Assembly (NCBI GenBank): GCA_016179045.1
Contig: JACOSL010000041.1
Location: 1-48,131, forward strand
Direction of reading: 5' to 3'
DNA length: 48,131 bases
Origin: Fimbriimonas ginsengisoli
Lineage (GTDB): Bacteria > Armatimonadota > Fimbriimonadia > Fimbriimonadales > Fimbriimonadaceae
Shown here: one piece after another, positions 8,113 through 16,894 of the stretch
How positions within the stretch are numbered: position 1 is the stretch's first letter
Layout of the letters: every line of letters begins with the position of its first letter
The notes under the pieces: generated by a model
The model's input: only the letters and a program-made list of their open reading frames with translations
Databases searched by the model: none
Told to the model about the DNA's origin: nothing
Made by a program: the position numbers and the translations under genes

Positions 8113-8952
8113 TTGGAAGAGATCCGCCGCCGATTGACTTCGCTGTTCGACCCCACGTGGGACAACTTCGTCCACGTCGCCGACATCCTGCTCGTCGCGC
8201 TGCTCATCTACCAGGTGCCTCGGCTCATTCGAGGCACCCGCGGCTGGCGGATATTCCTCGGGGTTATCGCCTTTCTCGTGCTGCTCGGCCTCAGCAGCCT
8301 GCTCAAGCTCGACACGCTCCACTGGTTGCTCGACAAGGCCACCGCGCTCGGCCCGGTCGCCCTTGTGATCTTGTTCCTTCCCGAACTGCGTCAGGCCCTT
8401 GAAGGGGTGGTCAGCTTCGTGCCCCAGTTCGGGGTGAGCGCAACCGAGGCGCGCACGATCGAAGAGCTGGTCGCGGCGAGCGCGGAGCTGTCCTCGCAGA
8501 ACACGGGCGCGCTCATCGTGGTGGAGCGGACCGCCTCGCTCAACGAGCTTGCTGAAAACGGAGTGCAACTCGATGCGCGGGTGACCTCTCCGCTGCTCGG
8601 GTCGATCTTCTATGAAAAGAATCCGCTTCACGACGGGGCCGCGATCGTGCGCGGCGACCGTTTGCGCGCCGCTGCATGCCGCCTGCCGCTCAGCGAATCG
8701 ACCCGGCTCGACCGGCATGTGCACATGCGCCACCGGGCGGCGGTCGGGGTCACCGAAAACTTCGATTGCGTTGCGATCGTGGTGAGCGAGGAGCGAGGGA
8801 CGATCAGCCTGGCGGTGGGAGGACAACTCGAGCGCCTCTCCACCCCCGCCGAACTGCGAGAACGGCTGAATCAGGAGCTACGCAGCCCGGTGACCGATGA
8901 CGATCGCCCGCGCCGCCCGCGCTCCAAGAAGAAGCAGGAGGCGGCGGTATGA
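8113..8952 (+). CDS. cdaA: diadenylate cyclase CdaA
   Basis: This enzyme condenses two ATP into cyclic di-AMP. About 279 aa: three N-terminal membrane helices (WDNFVHVADILLVALLIYQ onward, to about residue 85), then the DAC domain with HDGAAIV (about 173-179) and the MRHRAAVG motif (RHR about 206-208), both needed for catalysis. TTG 8113 is preceded by AGGAAGG at ideal spacing and by a -10 at 8083. An in-frame ATG at 8065 would lie upstream of that promoter, so it is less likely. First gene of a tight operon; it overlaps the YbbR gene as ATGA (8949-8952). Confidence 0.93.
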   Translation: MEEIRRRLTSLFDPTWDNFVHVADILLVALLIYQVPRLIRGTRGWRIFLGVIAFLVLLGLSSLLKLDTLHWLLDKATALGPVALVILFLPELRQALEGVVSFVPQFGVSATEARTIEELVAASAELSSQNTGALIVVERTASLNELAENGVQLDARVTSPLLGSIFYEKNPLHDGAAIVRGDRLRAAACRLPLSESTRLDRHVHMRHRAAVGVTENFDCVAIVVSEERGTISLAVGGQLERLSTPAELRERLNQELRSPVTDDDRPRRPRSKKKQEAAV

Positions 8953-9914
8953 GTTCGCGGCCGGGGTTCTCTCGGGGCCTGTTCATGGCAGGATCGTTGA
9001 TCCTGTCGCTCATCTTGTGGCTGGTCGTGCAGTTGCAGGCGGCGCAGGGCACGAAGACTCTCGCAAACCTAGTGGTGGACGTGCGCAATATTCCGGGTGG
9101 CCTCGCCGTGGTGGGCGACGGACTACGAACCATTTCCTTGAACGCAAAGGGCCCCGCCGAAGCCCTGGACAGGATTCCGACCGACGACGTGCGCCCCTAC
9201 GTTGACCTGACTGGCGCTCGGGCCTCCACGAGCCGGTCCTACCCAGTCCGTTTGGATCGGGTCGGTAGCGATAAGAACCGGGGCATCACCTGGGACCTTC
9301 GACAAATCAAGCTCGACATCGAAAAGGTGATTTCAGCCGATGTTGGGGTGAGTGTCGAGACAACGGGCGCGCTCCCTGCCGACAACCTCGTTTATCAGGG
9401 GGCGACGAAGGAGCCGGGCCGCGTCACCGTGACCGGCCCCGAGAGCCGCGTGAAACAAGTGCGAAGAGCGCGGGTGTTGCTCGATCTCTCAAAAGTGACT
9501 CGGGGGATGGCGGTGACCGATAAGGTCGATTTGCTGGACTCGGACGACTACCCCGTAGCGGAAGTCACCGCACAGCCAAGCGTGGTGACGATCCGCCCCG
9601 AGGTGAACCCGGCGCCCCAATCCAAGTCGCTGGTGGTCGTCCCTCAATATCGCGGGCAGCCGGCGTTCGGCTACAGCGTGGCGCGTGTGGACGTTTCGCC
9701 CGCAAGCGTGGCGGCTACAGGCATGAGCGAGGCGCTCGCGCGCGTTTCGACCATTCCAACCTGGCCCATCGATCTAACCGGACTTCGAGACTCGCGCACG
9801 TTCGTGGTGCGGCTCAACCCGCCAGCGAACATCCAGCCTGCCCATACCCGAACGGTCAGCGTCACCGTGACGATCGAATCGGCGCTTGCGCCGCGGCCGC
9901 CGATCGGCCCATGA
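8949..9914 (+). CDS. YbbR-domain protein (CdaR-like)
   Basis: A 321-aa protein with one N-terminal membrane anchor (about 10-30, SLILSLILWLVVQLQ) and then repeated beta-rich YbbR domains, recognisable by recurring V(T)VTGPESRVKQV and PAEALDRIP-type segments. YbbR/CdaR proteins sit next to cdaA in many bacteria and regulate the cyclase from the outer membrane face. The ATG overlaps the cdaA stop and its own stop overlaps the next ATG (ATGA, 9911-9914), so all three genes are coupled. The usual third partner glmM is not here. Confidence 0.85.
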   Translation: MSSRPGFSRGLFMAGSLILSLILWLVVQLQAAQGTKTLANLVVDVRNIPGGLAVVGDGLRTISLNAKGPAEALDRIPTDDVRPYVDLTGARASTSRSYPVRLDRVGSDKNRGITWDLRQIKLDIEKVISADVGVSVETTGALPADNLVYQGATKEPGRVTVTGPESRVKQVRRARVLLDLSKVTRGMAVTDKVDLLDSDDYPVAEVTAQPSVVTIRPEVNPAPQSKSLVVVPQYRGQPAFGYSVARVDVSPASVAATGMSEALARVSTIPTWPIDLTGLRDSRTFVVRLNPPANIQPAHTRTVSVTVTIESALAPRPPIGP

Positions 9915-10684
9915 GCGAAATCCGCCCCATTTGCGAGGCCGAAGCCGAGCCCTTCCTAGCCCTTCTGTGCGGGGTCTTCGACCTCGACGTCAGTCGCGCG
10001 CGCGGCGTGTTTTTCAACGAGCCCTTCTTCGATCTCAAGCGCAAGTGGGCGCTGTTTGAGGAGGGCCGGATGGTTTCTATCCTGACGACAGTGCCCCTCT
10101 CATTCGGCTGGGGCGCGGCGATCGGGATAGCGGGCGTCGCCACCGCGAAGGAGCATCAGCGCAAGGGCAAAGCCACTCAGCTCCTGGAGGCGGTTCTCGC
10201 CCAGGCAGAGCGCTCACAGGAGGCCGCCGCCTTCTTGTTCGCCCGCGAAACCGGCTTCTACGAGCGATGCGGCTTTCGCGCGCTCGACATCGTGGTGCGA
10301 GCGCGCATCCGCAGCCACCCTGAGCCGCGCCCGCCCGATCCGATGGAAATCGACGAGGTGGTTCGTCGCTACGACTTCTGGTCCGGCGAGAATCCCGATC
10401 GCCTGCGGCGCGACCCGCGCCGCTGGAACTACTGGAAGTGGAACCTCAAGCTTTGCTCGCCGCTTCATGGAGGCTATCTGTGCCTCGAGGGCGGGATGGT
10501 GCGCGAGGCGCTCACCCATGAGCTGCACCACTCGTGGCCGCTCCCCGAGGGCACGCAATGGCTGGGATTGCAAGGCATGGCCGCGCTGATGGGAGTGCCG
10601 CTGCTCGACCCCGTCACTGAGCTGTTTCTTATGGGACGGGGCGCGCCCGCCGCGCCGCAGATGTTCCTCACCGACCAGTTTTGA
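9911..10684 (+). CDS. GNAT-family N-acetyltransferase (Eis-like architecture)
   Basis: A 257-aa protein whose N-terminal half is a GNAT domain: VATAKEHQRKGKATQLL (about 75-91) is the acetyl-CoA pyrophosphate-binding motif A, and FYERCGFRALD the usual C-terminal GNAT beta-strand. A second half with FWSGENPDRLRRDPRRWNYW suggests a two-domain layout as in Eis or related enzymes. The substrate cannot be told. It is coupled by ATGA to the YbbR gene, in the position where glmM often sits; a link to c-di-AMP or cell-wall precursors is only a guess. Confidence 0.8.
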   Translation: MSEIRPICEAEAEPFLALLCGVFDLDVSRARGVFFNEPFFDLKRKWALFEEGRMVSILTTVPLSFGWGAAIGIAGVATAKEHQRKGKATQLLEAVLAQAERSQEAAAFLFARETGFYERCGFRALDIVVRARIRSHPEPRPPDPMEIDEVVRRYDFWSGENPDRLRRDPRRWNYWKWNLKLCSPLHGGYLCLEGGMVREALTHELHHSWPLPEGTQWLGLQGMAALMGVPLLDPVTELFLMGRGAPAAPQMFLTDQF

Positions 10685-10703
10685 AGCCTGCGAACGAGCA
10701 TTT

Positions 10704-10731
10704 TTGCGAAATCGACAAAACGCATTACACT
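10704..10731 (+). promoter_or_regulatory. candidate sigma-70-like promoter for the secreted protein
   Basis: TTGCGA (10704-10709), a 16-bp spacer and TACACT (10726-10731) lie just past the GNAT stop. The implied 5' leader before ATG 10838 is about 100 nt, long for this window. I see no known riboswitch in it. Confidence 0.4.
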
Positions 10732-10837
10732 ATTTGGGCGTGTGAAACGTGCGCCTTGCTGGTCGAAGGGAGCAGGAATCGCTTGCGCAGCAGGGCCCGG
10801 GCCATGTCATTCGGGGCCTACAGGAAGGGAGGAAATC

Positions 10838-11809
10838 ATGAGCATAGTCAAAAAGTTGTCAGCGAATCTGCCACTTGTCGCCGCCGCGGGAGCGTTCGCA
10901 CTCGCCGCTGCGCCAGCCCTGGCGCAACGGATTCCGCCGCCGACGCCGTCGAGGCCGGCCCCAGTCGGCAACACCCAGGGACCAAACACGATCGTTCGGA
11001 TCCACAAGCACCTTCAGATCGGGCTGTTCAATCTGAACTACATCAAGAAGTCCTCGCCGGGGGGCCAGCTCGACCAGCCATACGTGGTCGCGATCGGCTT
11101 TCAGGGCAAAATCGTGCCGAATCCGCACAAAGCGAAGACGTTCCTTCTGGGTTCGCTGGTGGTCAGCCCGGTTGGCGCGTGCGCGCATGACGACCTCGGC
11201 CATCCCGGCGCCCCGTGGGCGAAGCCAGGGCTGCGCTACCCAATCACCGGCCAGACGTACTCATGGAATGTCGATGTCAACGAACCTGGCGTGATCACAG
11301 GCGCCGTAATTTTCCTGCTCGAGCAAAACGAAACGAACTACGGCATAGTCCGCGCAATGGCGCAGAGGATCGACCAAGCGGTCCGCGCGAGCATGTCCTC
11401 CTACTACGACGTGCCCGGCAACAACGGGGTGATCAACGAATCGGTGATCACGACGGTCGCGCTGGACATCGTTCGCGAGGCCTGGGGCTATCAGATCAAG
11501 GATGCGATCAACTCGCTCGATTCGGGCGGCAGCTTCTTCCATCAGATCGCCCCCGACACCTACGGGTTCATGAACCTGGTTGTTAGCGCCACTTACCCAA
11601 ATCAGGTGGTGAAGGCATTCGCGGGCCCACCGATCTACAACCGAACGCAGCTTCCCATGACGGACCTGGTATGGAAGCCGACCCCCCGGCCTTTCAACTT
11701 CAACATCACCTTCCCGGACGGCAATCCGACCAACCTGCTGGCGGCCGTGCAGCCGAAGGTCAGGTACGGCGGCCTTTGTCAGTTCAGCGGAGCGGTCAGG
11801 CTGGACTGA
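10838..11809 (+). CDS. secreted protein of unknown function
   Basis: 323 aa with a clear signal peptide: MSIVKKLSANLPLVAAAGAF... ending APALAQ, predicted cut after about residue 30. The mature part begins with a Pro-rich linker and is otherwise globular, rich in Tyr, Asn and Pro, with no motif I recognise. ATG 10838 has an excellent GGGAGGA site; the frame is open to 10742, but the signal peptide fixes the start. Monocistronic: a promoter lies before it and a strong terminator (11833-11861) directly after, suggesting high independent expression. An envelope or extracellular structural role is possible but unproven. Confidence 0.8.
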   Translation: MSIVKKLSANLPLVAAAGAFALAAAPALAQRIPPPTPSRPAPVGNTQGPNTIVRIHKHLQIGLFNLNYIKKSSPGGQLDQPYVVAIGFQGKIVPNPHKAKTFLLGSLVVSPVGACAHDDLGHPGAPWAKPGLRYPITGQTYSWNVDVNEPGVITGAVIFLLEQNETNYGIVRAMAQRIDQAVRASMSSYYDVPGNNGVINESVITTVALDIVREAWGYQIKDAINSLDSGGSFFHQIAPDTYGFMNLVVSATYPNQVVKAFAGPPIYNRTQLPMTDLVWKPTPRPFNFNITFPDGNPTNLLAAVQPKVRYGGLCQFSGAVRLD

Positions 11810-11832
11810 TTCGCTGAATCCGAGTCAAGACA

Positions 11833-11861
11833 CCCGCTCCCGGCTCTCGGCCGGGAGCGGG
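11833..11861 (+). terminator. strong intrinsic terminator hairpin
   Basis: CCCGCTCCCGGC (11833-11844), loop TCTCG, GCCGGGAGCGGG (11850-11861): a perfect 12-bp stem 24 bases after the secreted-protein stop, followed by AGTCGCTTTT. It is the best canonical terminator in the window. Confidence 0.75.
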
Positions 11862-11890
11862 AGTCGCTTTTGAGGGCGAGTGGGCGCGGG

Positions 11891-11896
11891 TACAAT
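11891..11896 (+). promoter_or_regulatory. -10 box TACAAT of metK (near-leaderless)
   Basis: TACAAT ends 14 bases before ATG 11911, so the expected transcript start is only about 7-9 nt upstream of the start codon. No Shine-Dalgarno sequence lies between. No SAM riboswitch is possible in this space. Confidence 0.5.
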
Positions 11897-11910
11897 GCCT
11901 CGCTGCATCG

Positions 11911-13035
11911 ATGAGAATTTTCACCTCCGAGAGCGTTAGCGAGGGGCATCCCGACAAGCTCGCCGACCAGATCTCCGACGCCCTGCTCGACGCCTGCCTC
12001 GCCCAGGACAAAAACGCCAGAGTGGCGATCGAAACCCTTCTCACCCGCGGGCTCGCGGTAGTGGCGGGAGAGGTCACCGTGGACGGCTATATTGAGGTGG
12101 CCGACATCGTGCGCGACACGATCAACGAAGTCGGCTACACCGACACTGCCCTGGGATTGGACGGCAGCACGTGCGGCGTGCTGATCGCGATTCAGGAGCA
12201 ATCGCCCGACATCTCGATGGGCGTCGATACGGGAGGAGCGGGCGACCAAGGCATGATGTTCGGCCTAGCTACAGACGAAACGCCCGAGATGATGCCGCTG
12301 CCGATCGCGATCGCCCATGCGCTCATGCGGCAGACTTCGAAAGTGCGGCGAGATCACCCTTCGCTTGGGCTGCGGCCCGATGCCAAGAGCCAGGTTAGCA
12401 TCGACTACGACAAGTCGGGCAAGCCCACGCGGATCGACACCGTCGTGCTCTCAACCCAGCACGCGCCTTCGCTCACGCATGAAGCAGTTCAGGCGGTCGT
12501 CAAGCAGTACATCATCGACCCCGTTCTCGATGAATACAAAGCGTACGTCGACGGACCTATCAAGTTCCACATCAACCCCACCGGGCGGTTCGAAATCGGC
12601 GGGCCGCAGGCCGACACCGGCGTAACCGGCCGCAAGATCATCGTGGACACCTACGGCGGCATGTGCCCACACGGTGGCGGCGCGTTTAGCGGCAAGGACC
12701 CGACGAAAGTCGACCGTAGCGGCGCCTACGTCGCGCGGCATCTGGCCAAATGTGTCGTGGCGGCGGGCAAGGCGGCGCGTTGCGAGGTGCAGATGGCATA
12801 CGCAATCGGCGTCGAGCAGCCGGTCGCGCTAAAGATCGACGCATTCGGCACGGAGACGTGCGACATGGACCAGCTCGAACTCCAGATTCGCGATTGCTTC
12901 GATCTCTCGCCCAGAGGCATCATCGACCACCTCGGCCTGCTGACCACGAAGTATCTGCCGACGGCCCGCAACGGCCACTTCGGCAATCCCTCGTTCCCCT
13001 GGGAGCGCACCGACGAGGCCGAACGGCTGAGGTAA
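11911..13035 (+). CDS. metK: S-adenosylmethionine synthetase
   Basis: Makes SAM from methionine and ATP. The 374-aa protein begins FTSESVSEGHPDKLADQISD, has the signature GAGDQGMMFG (about 111-120) and the phosphate/metal motif GGGAFSGKDPTKVDRSGAY (about 252-270), and ends DHLGLL...GHFG, all standard for MetK; length is normal. ATG 11911 lies just after a TACAAT -10 and has no ribosome site, implying near-leaderless translation. Monogenic between the terminator at 11833 and a Y repeat. Confidence 0.97.
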   Translation: MRIFTSESVSEGHPDKLADQISDALLDACLAQDKNARVAIETLLTRGLAVVAGEVTVDGYIEVADIVRDTINEVGYTDTALGLDGSTCGVLIAIQEQSPDISMGVDTGGAGDQGMMFGLATDETPEMMPLPIAIAHALMRQTSKVRRDHPSLGLRPDAKSQVSIDYDKSGKPTRIDTVVLSTQHAPSLTHEAVQAVVKQYIIDPVLDEYKAYVDGPIKFHINPTGRFEIGGPQADTGVTGRKIIVDTYGGMCPHGGGAFSGKDPTKVDRSGAYVARHLAKCVVAAGKAARCEVQMAYAIGVEQPVALKIDAFGTETCDMDQLELQIRDCFDLSPRGIIDHLGLLTTKYLPTARNGHFGNPSFPWERTDEAERLR

Positions 13036-13077
13036 GGCCGGTCGGCCAGGGCTGCACCTCACTCGCCGCTTGCCCCG

Positions 13078-13194
13078 CCACGCTCCACCTACCCCTCCCT
13101 CAAGGGAGGGGAAATATATTCTCTGGCTCGCTCGTCCCGATCCATCGGGACTCGCTCACCTCTTTCTGTTCGTGACGCCATCCTTGGCGTCCCT
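13078..13194 (+). repeat. Y element copy 2
   Basis: Modules in order: CACCTACCCCTCCCTCAAGGGAGGGG; GGCTCGCTC; a middle hairpin GTCCCGAT/ATCGGGAC; TCGCTCACC; then GACGCCATCCTTGGCGTC. The middle hairpin differs in sequence from most other copies but pairs over 8 bp. It occupies the metK/zinc-ribbon gene gap (13036-13320). Confidence 0.8.
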
Positions 13195-13275
13195 AATTCG
13201 CTGGGTCGATTTCACCCTGCGCGGCAAGAGGAAGACGTTCGGAGGGACTCCTCGCGCAAGGTCGCCAGCAGCCAC

Positions 13276-13317
13276 GCAAAGCCACAGCAAAGCCATTGCA
13301 AAGCCACGCAAAGCGCC
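13276..13317. repeat. S repeat: tandem GCAAAGCCA units
   Basis: Four units with 10-11 bp period (starts 13276, 13287, 13298, 13308), each opening GCAAAGC. The array ends 3 bases before the stop of the minus-strand gene at 13321. A two-unit version is at 34961-34982, also downstream of a Y copy. Confidence 0.65.
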
Positions 13318-13320
13318 CCT

Positions 13321-14136
13321 TCAGAACTTCCCAAACAGGCCGCCAACCCCGACGTCGGCCTTGATATCGAACGGCTTTGCCACTAGGTAGTGGTCGCAGA
13401 GGGTCTTCATCGCGCCATCAGCCGCCTTGAACCGCTCGTCGACGGGCTGGCCGGTATGTCCCTGGAGCTTTTCTAGGGCTTGCAGCGCGCCAGCTTGATC
13501 CTCTTGCGAGACGGCGAGCGCCTTGGAAAGATCGCCCATCAGGGCGCCGACCTCGTTGAGCGCCGAGAAATAGGGACCCGAGATCGGCTTGCATTCGTCC
13601 GGCGGTGTCACCGCCTCGAACTCCTTCAAAAGCGCATCCCACGGCGGACGCCAATCCTCTATCTTCGCCTTGGCTTGTTGGCTGGGCGGGGCGCCTTCGC
13701 CCGCTTGGTCGGCATCGCCCATCGTTGGCACTTGCATGCGCTGCATGACGATCATCGCCTCAGCCACCTGGCGCTGGGCGAGCTCCACCTTGCGATCCTC
13801 GATTCGGCGAAGATGCTCGAGCCACGCCGCCACGTCGGGAGGAAGGGCATGGATGGCGGCCGTCCTCTCAAGAGCAGGGGACGCCGCCTTGCCCATCGCT
13901 TGCGTAACGGGGGGCACAGCCTGGCCGGGCTTGCCGAGTATGCCCATCGACACCATCGCTAGCAGAGCGAGCAAGACCGCCAGCGCGCCAAGCGCGGCGT
14001 AAAGCCAAGGGCTGCGGCCCGCCCGAACTGGGCTAGGCGCAAACTCGAGCCCACAGCGCGGGCACTGCGGCGTCCCGATCGGGGAGACGTTGCCGCACTT
14101 TGGGCAGACGATCGATCTTTGCTGCTCGGCTTTCAT
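13321..14136 (-). CDS. zinc-ribbon membrane protein, unknown function
   Basis: 271 aa. An N-terminal zinc ribbon (CPKC at 11-14 and CPRC at 25-28) faces the cytoplasm, followed by one membrane helix (about 43-66) and a 200-residue mostly helical domain with no recognised family. Such zinc-ribbon plus TM proteins are common in bacteria as sensors or scaffold proteins, but no activity can be assigned. It has its own gap on both sides; the 185-bp region 14137-14321 shows no further gene. Confidence 0.72.
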   Translation of the reverse strand: MKAEQQRSIVCPKCGNVSPIGTPQCPRCGLEFAPSPVRAGRSPWLYAALGALAVLLALLAMVSMGILGKPGQAVPPVTQAMGKAASPALERTAAIHALPPDVAAWLEHLRRIEDRKVELAQRQVAEAMIVMQRMQVPTMGDADQAGEGAPPSQQAKAKIEDWRPPWDALLKEFEAVTPPDECKPISGPYFSALNEVGALMGDLSKALAVSQEDQAGALQALEKLQGHTGQPVDERFKAADGAMKTLCDHYLVAKPFDIKADVGVGGLFGKF

Positions 14137-14321
14137 TGGAGCACTCTCGATGCTAGTTTAGCGGGCAGAGAGGCATAGTAGCGCGGGATCGCGGAACTCT
14201 AAGCCTCCCCAAGCGTCCCCACATTACAGGATTGTGGAATTAGGTTCATAAGTTCGCCGAGCGCCATTTAGCACGAGAGGTGCACGCCCGTCGAAACGGA
14301 AGAACCCGCAAGCAGGCCTAG

Positions 14322-14861
14322 ATGAAGCGCGAAATCAGTGAGAGACATCCTATACGAGAGTTTTTCAGCGAGTCGATTCAAGCCTCGCTGAGGGATTGTC
14401 TCGGGCTGCGCGACACCGAGGCCGTCGAGCTGTACCTCGCCGCGATGCTCGTGGACTTCGTGAGCTTCGAGGGCATCTTCGCGATCCGCGACGCCAGCGG
14501 ACGTTCGGTTCAGAGCCTGCCAGAACTCCTTGCCGAAGGCGACGTGCGCCTGCGCGCCGATTCCTTTGCCCGGGAGCGCGAGGTTCACCGTCACATCGGC
14601 GATCTGCTCCTGTTTTGGTCGGGCCTCTACCCGGAATTCCTGCCTCGCCTGGCCGCCGTCCCTGGCGACCCGGTCGAGCAAGCCGTGCGCCAGGGCAGCC
14701 TCAGCTACCATGTAGTGAGCACGTTCGAGCATTCGCCGTACGGTGAGCAGGCAGGCACGTTCCGCAAGCTCAGCGTGCACTTCGACGAATATCGCACCGG
14801 CCTGAGCCTGTTGCGGGCATCGTTCGACCGAGTCTCCGGTTCCGAGGGTTTCGGAGCTTAG
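14322..14861 (+). CDS. conserved-looking hypothetical protein
   Basis: A 179-aa soluble protein, acidic and Leu-rich, predicted mostly helical, with no signal peptide, membrane helix or motif I know. Codon usage has the strong G/C third-position bias of its neighbours and the reading frame is the only good one, supporting a real gene. Its stop overlaps the convergent prfA stop by 4 bases. ATG 14322 has weak ribosome-site support. Confidence 0.62.
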   Translation: MKREISERHPIREFFSESIQASLRDCLGLRDTEAVELYLAAMLVDFVSFEGIFAIRDASGRSVQSLPELLAEGDVRLRADSFAREREVHRHIGDLLLFWSGLYPEFLPRLAAVPGDPVEQAVRQGSLSYHVVSTFEHSPYGEQAGTFRKLSVHFDEYRTGLSLLRASFDRVSGSEGFGA

Positions 14862-15934
14862 CGCGTGCCCGCCACGCCTTCCGCGACCGCCAGCTTCTTG
14901 GCTTGCTCGTCTTGCAGGAGGGCGTCGATGAGCGCCTGGATGTCTCCATCCATGAACGCGGGCACGTTGTTCACCTGGTAGCCGATGCGGTGGTCGGTTA
15001 TGCGGTTTTGGGGGAAGTTGTAGGTGCGGACCTTCTCGCTCCGGTCGCCTGATCCCACCTGGCCCTTCCTGAGCCCGGCTCGCTCGGAGAATAGCCGCTC
15101 CTGCTCCATCTGATAAATCTTCGCGCGGAGCACCGCCATCGCCTTGAGCTTGTTCTGCTGTTGGCTTCGCTCGTCCTGGCACGTGCTCACCAGCCCGGTC
15201 GGCTTGTGGATGATGCGCACGGCGGTCTCGTTCTTTTGCATGTGCTGGCCGCCCGCGCTCGATGAGCGGAAGCTGCTGAACTCGAGGTCCTCCGGCTTGA
15301 TGTCGACGTCGACCTCTTCGGCTTCGGGCAGGACCGAGACGGTCACAGTGCTCGTATGGATGCGACCCTGGCTCTCGGTGGCGGGCACGCGCTGAACGCG
15401 GTGCACGCCGCTCTCGTGCTTCAGCTGGCTGTAAGCGCCGCGCGCGGCGACGCTAAACACCACGCGAGATAGGCCGCCGATGCCGCTTTCTTCGTGGTCG
15501 ACCACCTCGACCTTCCATTTGCGCCGCTCGGCGTAGCGCGTGTAGACCCGAAACAGCTCGTTGGCGAACAGGGCCGCCTCTTCGCCGCCGGCAGCTGGGT
15601 GAATCTCCATGATCACCGACTTCTCGTCGTTCGGATCCTTGGGCACGAGCATGCCCTTGAGGCTGGCTTCAAGCGCCTCGATTTTCTCCCTGACGCGCGC
15701 GAGGTCGTCTTGGGCAAGATCGCGCATTTCGGGATCGTCGAGGAGAGATTCGGTGTCCTTGAGTTCGTCGAGGCTCTTCCGATAGTCCCGGATCGTGGCC
15801 ACGAGCGGCTCCAACTCGGCGCGCTGACGCCCGACCCGCTGCATCGCCGCCTGGTCGGAGACGATATTCGGATCGCGGTATTGGGCGTCGAGCGACTCAA
15901 ACGTTCGCTCGATCTCCTGGAGCTTGGCCAACAT
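14858..15934 (-). CDS. prfA: peptide chain release factor 1 with an atypical GGQ context
   Basis: Decodes UAA/UAG and releases the peptide. 358 aa, with the PAT anticodon tripeptide in QRVPATESQGRIHTS and the catalytic GGQ at about 228-230. Usual RF1 has GAGGQHVN; here it is FRSSSAGGQHMQKNETAVR, with the otherwise near-invariant Gly before AGGQ replaced by Ser and HVN by HMQ. The rest (QDERSQQQNKLKAM, VGSGDRSEKVRTYNFPQNR) is regular RF1. No prmC follows in the window. Confidence 0.95.
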   Translation of the reverse strand: MLAKLQEIERTFESLDAQYRDPNIVSDQAAMQRVGRQRAELEPLVATIRDYRKSLDELKDTESLLDDPEMRDLAQDDLARVREKIEALEASLKGMLVPKDPNDEKSVIMEIHPAAGGEEAALFANELFRVYTRYAERRKWKVEVVDHEESGIGGLSRVVFSVAARGAYSQLKHESGVHRVQRVPATESQGRIHTSTVTVSVLPEAEEVDVDIKPEDLEFSSFRSSSAGGQHMQKNETAVRIIHKPTGLVSTCQDERSQQQNKLKAMAVLRAKIYQMEQERLFSERAGLRKGQVGSGDRSEKVRTYNFPQNRITDHRIGYQVNNVPAFMDGDIQALIDALLQDEQAKKLAVAEGVAGTR

Positions 15935-15991
15935 CGAGGTTCAAGTGTACCGGTCGGGGTCAGGCGCGCGGGCGGTAGGGGAAGGCCCGGT

Positions 15992-16068
15992 TGGGGCGGA
16001 TTATGGGAATTGGACCCACGACCTCCTCGGCCACAGCGAGGCGCTCTAACCACTGAGCTAAACCCGCC
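15992..16068 (-). tRNA. tRNA-His (anticodon GTG)
   Basis: On the minus strand GCGGGTT (1-7) pairs with AATCCGC. The D-arm has TAGCTCAGTGG and the anticodon arm CCTCG-CTGTGGC-CGAGG gives anticodon GTG. The T-arm is GTGGG-TCCAATT-CCCAT. G-1 (16068) opposite discriminator C73 is encoded, as expected for tRNA-His, and the 3' CCA is encoded (15992-15994). The T-loop is TCCAATT instead of the usual TTCGAAT-like form. Confidence 0.95.
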
Positions 16069-16152
16069 GCGCGAGAGAGGATTGTGAACCACGCAGAGGC
16101 TGGAAGTCAAATTCGGCGCCGCGCGAGCCTGGGCACGGGATAAGCTAACGAC

Positions 16153-16893
16153 ATGGCAAGCCTTCTCGACGGAAAAGTCGCGCTCGTGACTGGCGCCAGT
16201 TCCGGAATCGGCGAAGCGACCGCTCTCGCCCTTGCGCGGAATGGCGCGAAGCTGGCGATTGCGGCAAGACGCAAAGACCGGTTGGAAGCCTTGGCCGCGA
16301 AGATCGGCGGCGCCTGCGTTATTCAGGCCGACGTCGCGGTCGAGGAGCAGGCGAGGGCGATGGTGCGCCGGGCACACGAGGCTCTGGGGCGCATCGACAT
16401 CCTCGTCAACAACGCGGGCGTGATGCTGCTGGGCCCGATCGATGGCGCGGATACGAACGAGTGGCGTCGCATGTTCGATATCAACGTGCTCGGGTTGATG
16501 ATCGCCACCCACGCGGCCCTGCCGATCATGAAGGCGCGAGGCTCGGGGCACGTCGTCAACATTTCGTCGGTGGCCGGGCGGTTCACCTCGGCGGTGGGCG
16601 CCGCGTATTCGGCGACGAAGTTCGCGGTCGAGGCGTTTAGCGAGGGCCTGCGCAAGCAGGAATCGAAGAACGGCATTCGGGTTACTGCGATCGAGCCGGG
16701 GGCGGTGGTCACCGAGCTCCAACTTCACACCACACACGCCGCGACCCGGCAGATGATCGACGACTGGATCGCGGGGATGAAGGGCCCACTGCAAGGCGAG
16801 GACATCGCCGCAGCCATCGTCTACGCGGTGACCCAGCCCGCTCACGTGAACGTGAACCAGATTCTCATCCGGCCCAGCGAGCAGGAAAACTGA
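16153..16893 (+). CDS. short-chain dehydrogenase/reductase
   Basis: 246-aa classical SDR: nucleotide motif TGASSGIGEATALAL (about 14-28), ARRKDRLEAL favouring NADP, LVNNAG (about 85-90), catalytic Ser in NISSVAG (about 137-143) and YSATK (about 156-160). The substrate is unknown; the sequence is closest in pattern to the YdfG-like group acting on hydroxy acids or serine, which is a guess. ATAAGCT 13 bases before ATG and no ribosome site suggest a near-leaderless transcript. Ends 1 base from the convergent dapF stop. Confidence 0.9.
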   Translation: MASLLDGKVALVTGASSGIGEATALALARNGAKLAIAARRKDRLEALAAKIGGACVIQADVAVEEQARAMVRRAHEALGRIDILVNNAGVMLLGPIDGADTNEWRRMFDINVLGLMIATHAALPIMKARGSGHVVNISSVAGRFTSAVGAAYSATKFAVEAFSEGLRKQESKNGIRVTAIEPGAVVTELQLHTTHAATRQMIDDWIAGMKGPLQGEDIAAAIVYAVTQPAHVNVNQILIRPSEQEN

Positions 16894-16894
16894 G

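Noticed and set aside
11862..11910. SAM riboswitch before metK
   Set aside because: Only about 50 bases separate the terminator and ATG, with a -10 box in it; no room or motif.
13036..13320. Small coding gene in the metK downstream gap
   Set aside because: A frame is open, but its residues are derived from Y and S repeats.
15613..16845. 410-codon minus-strand frame
   Set aside because: Crosses the tRNA-His gene and overlaps SDR and prfA.
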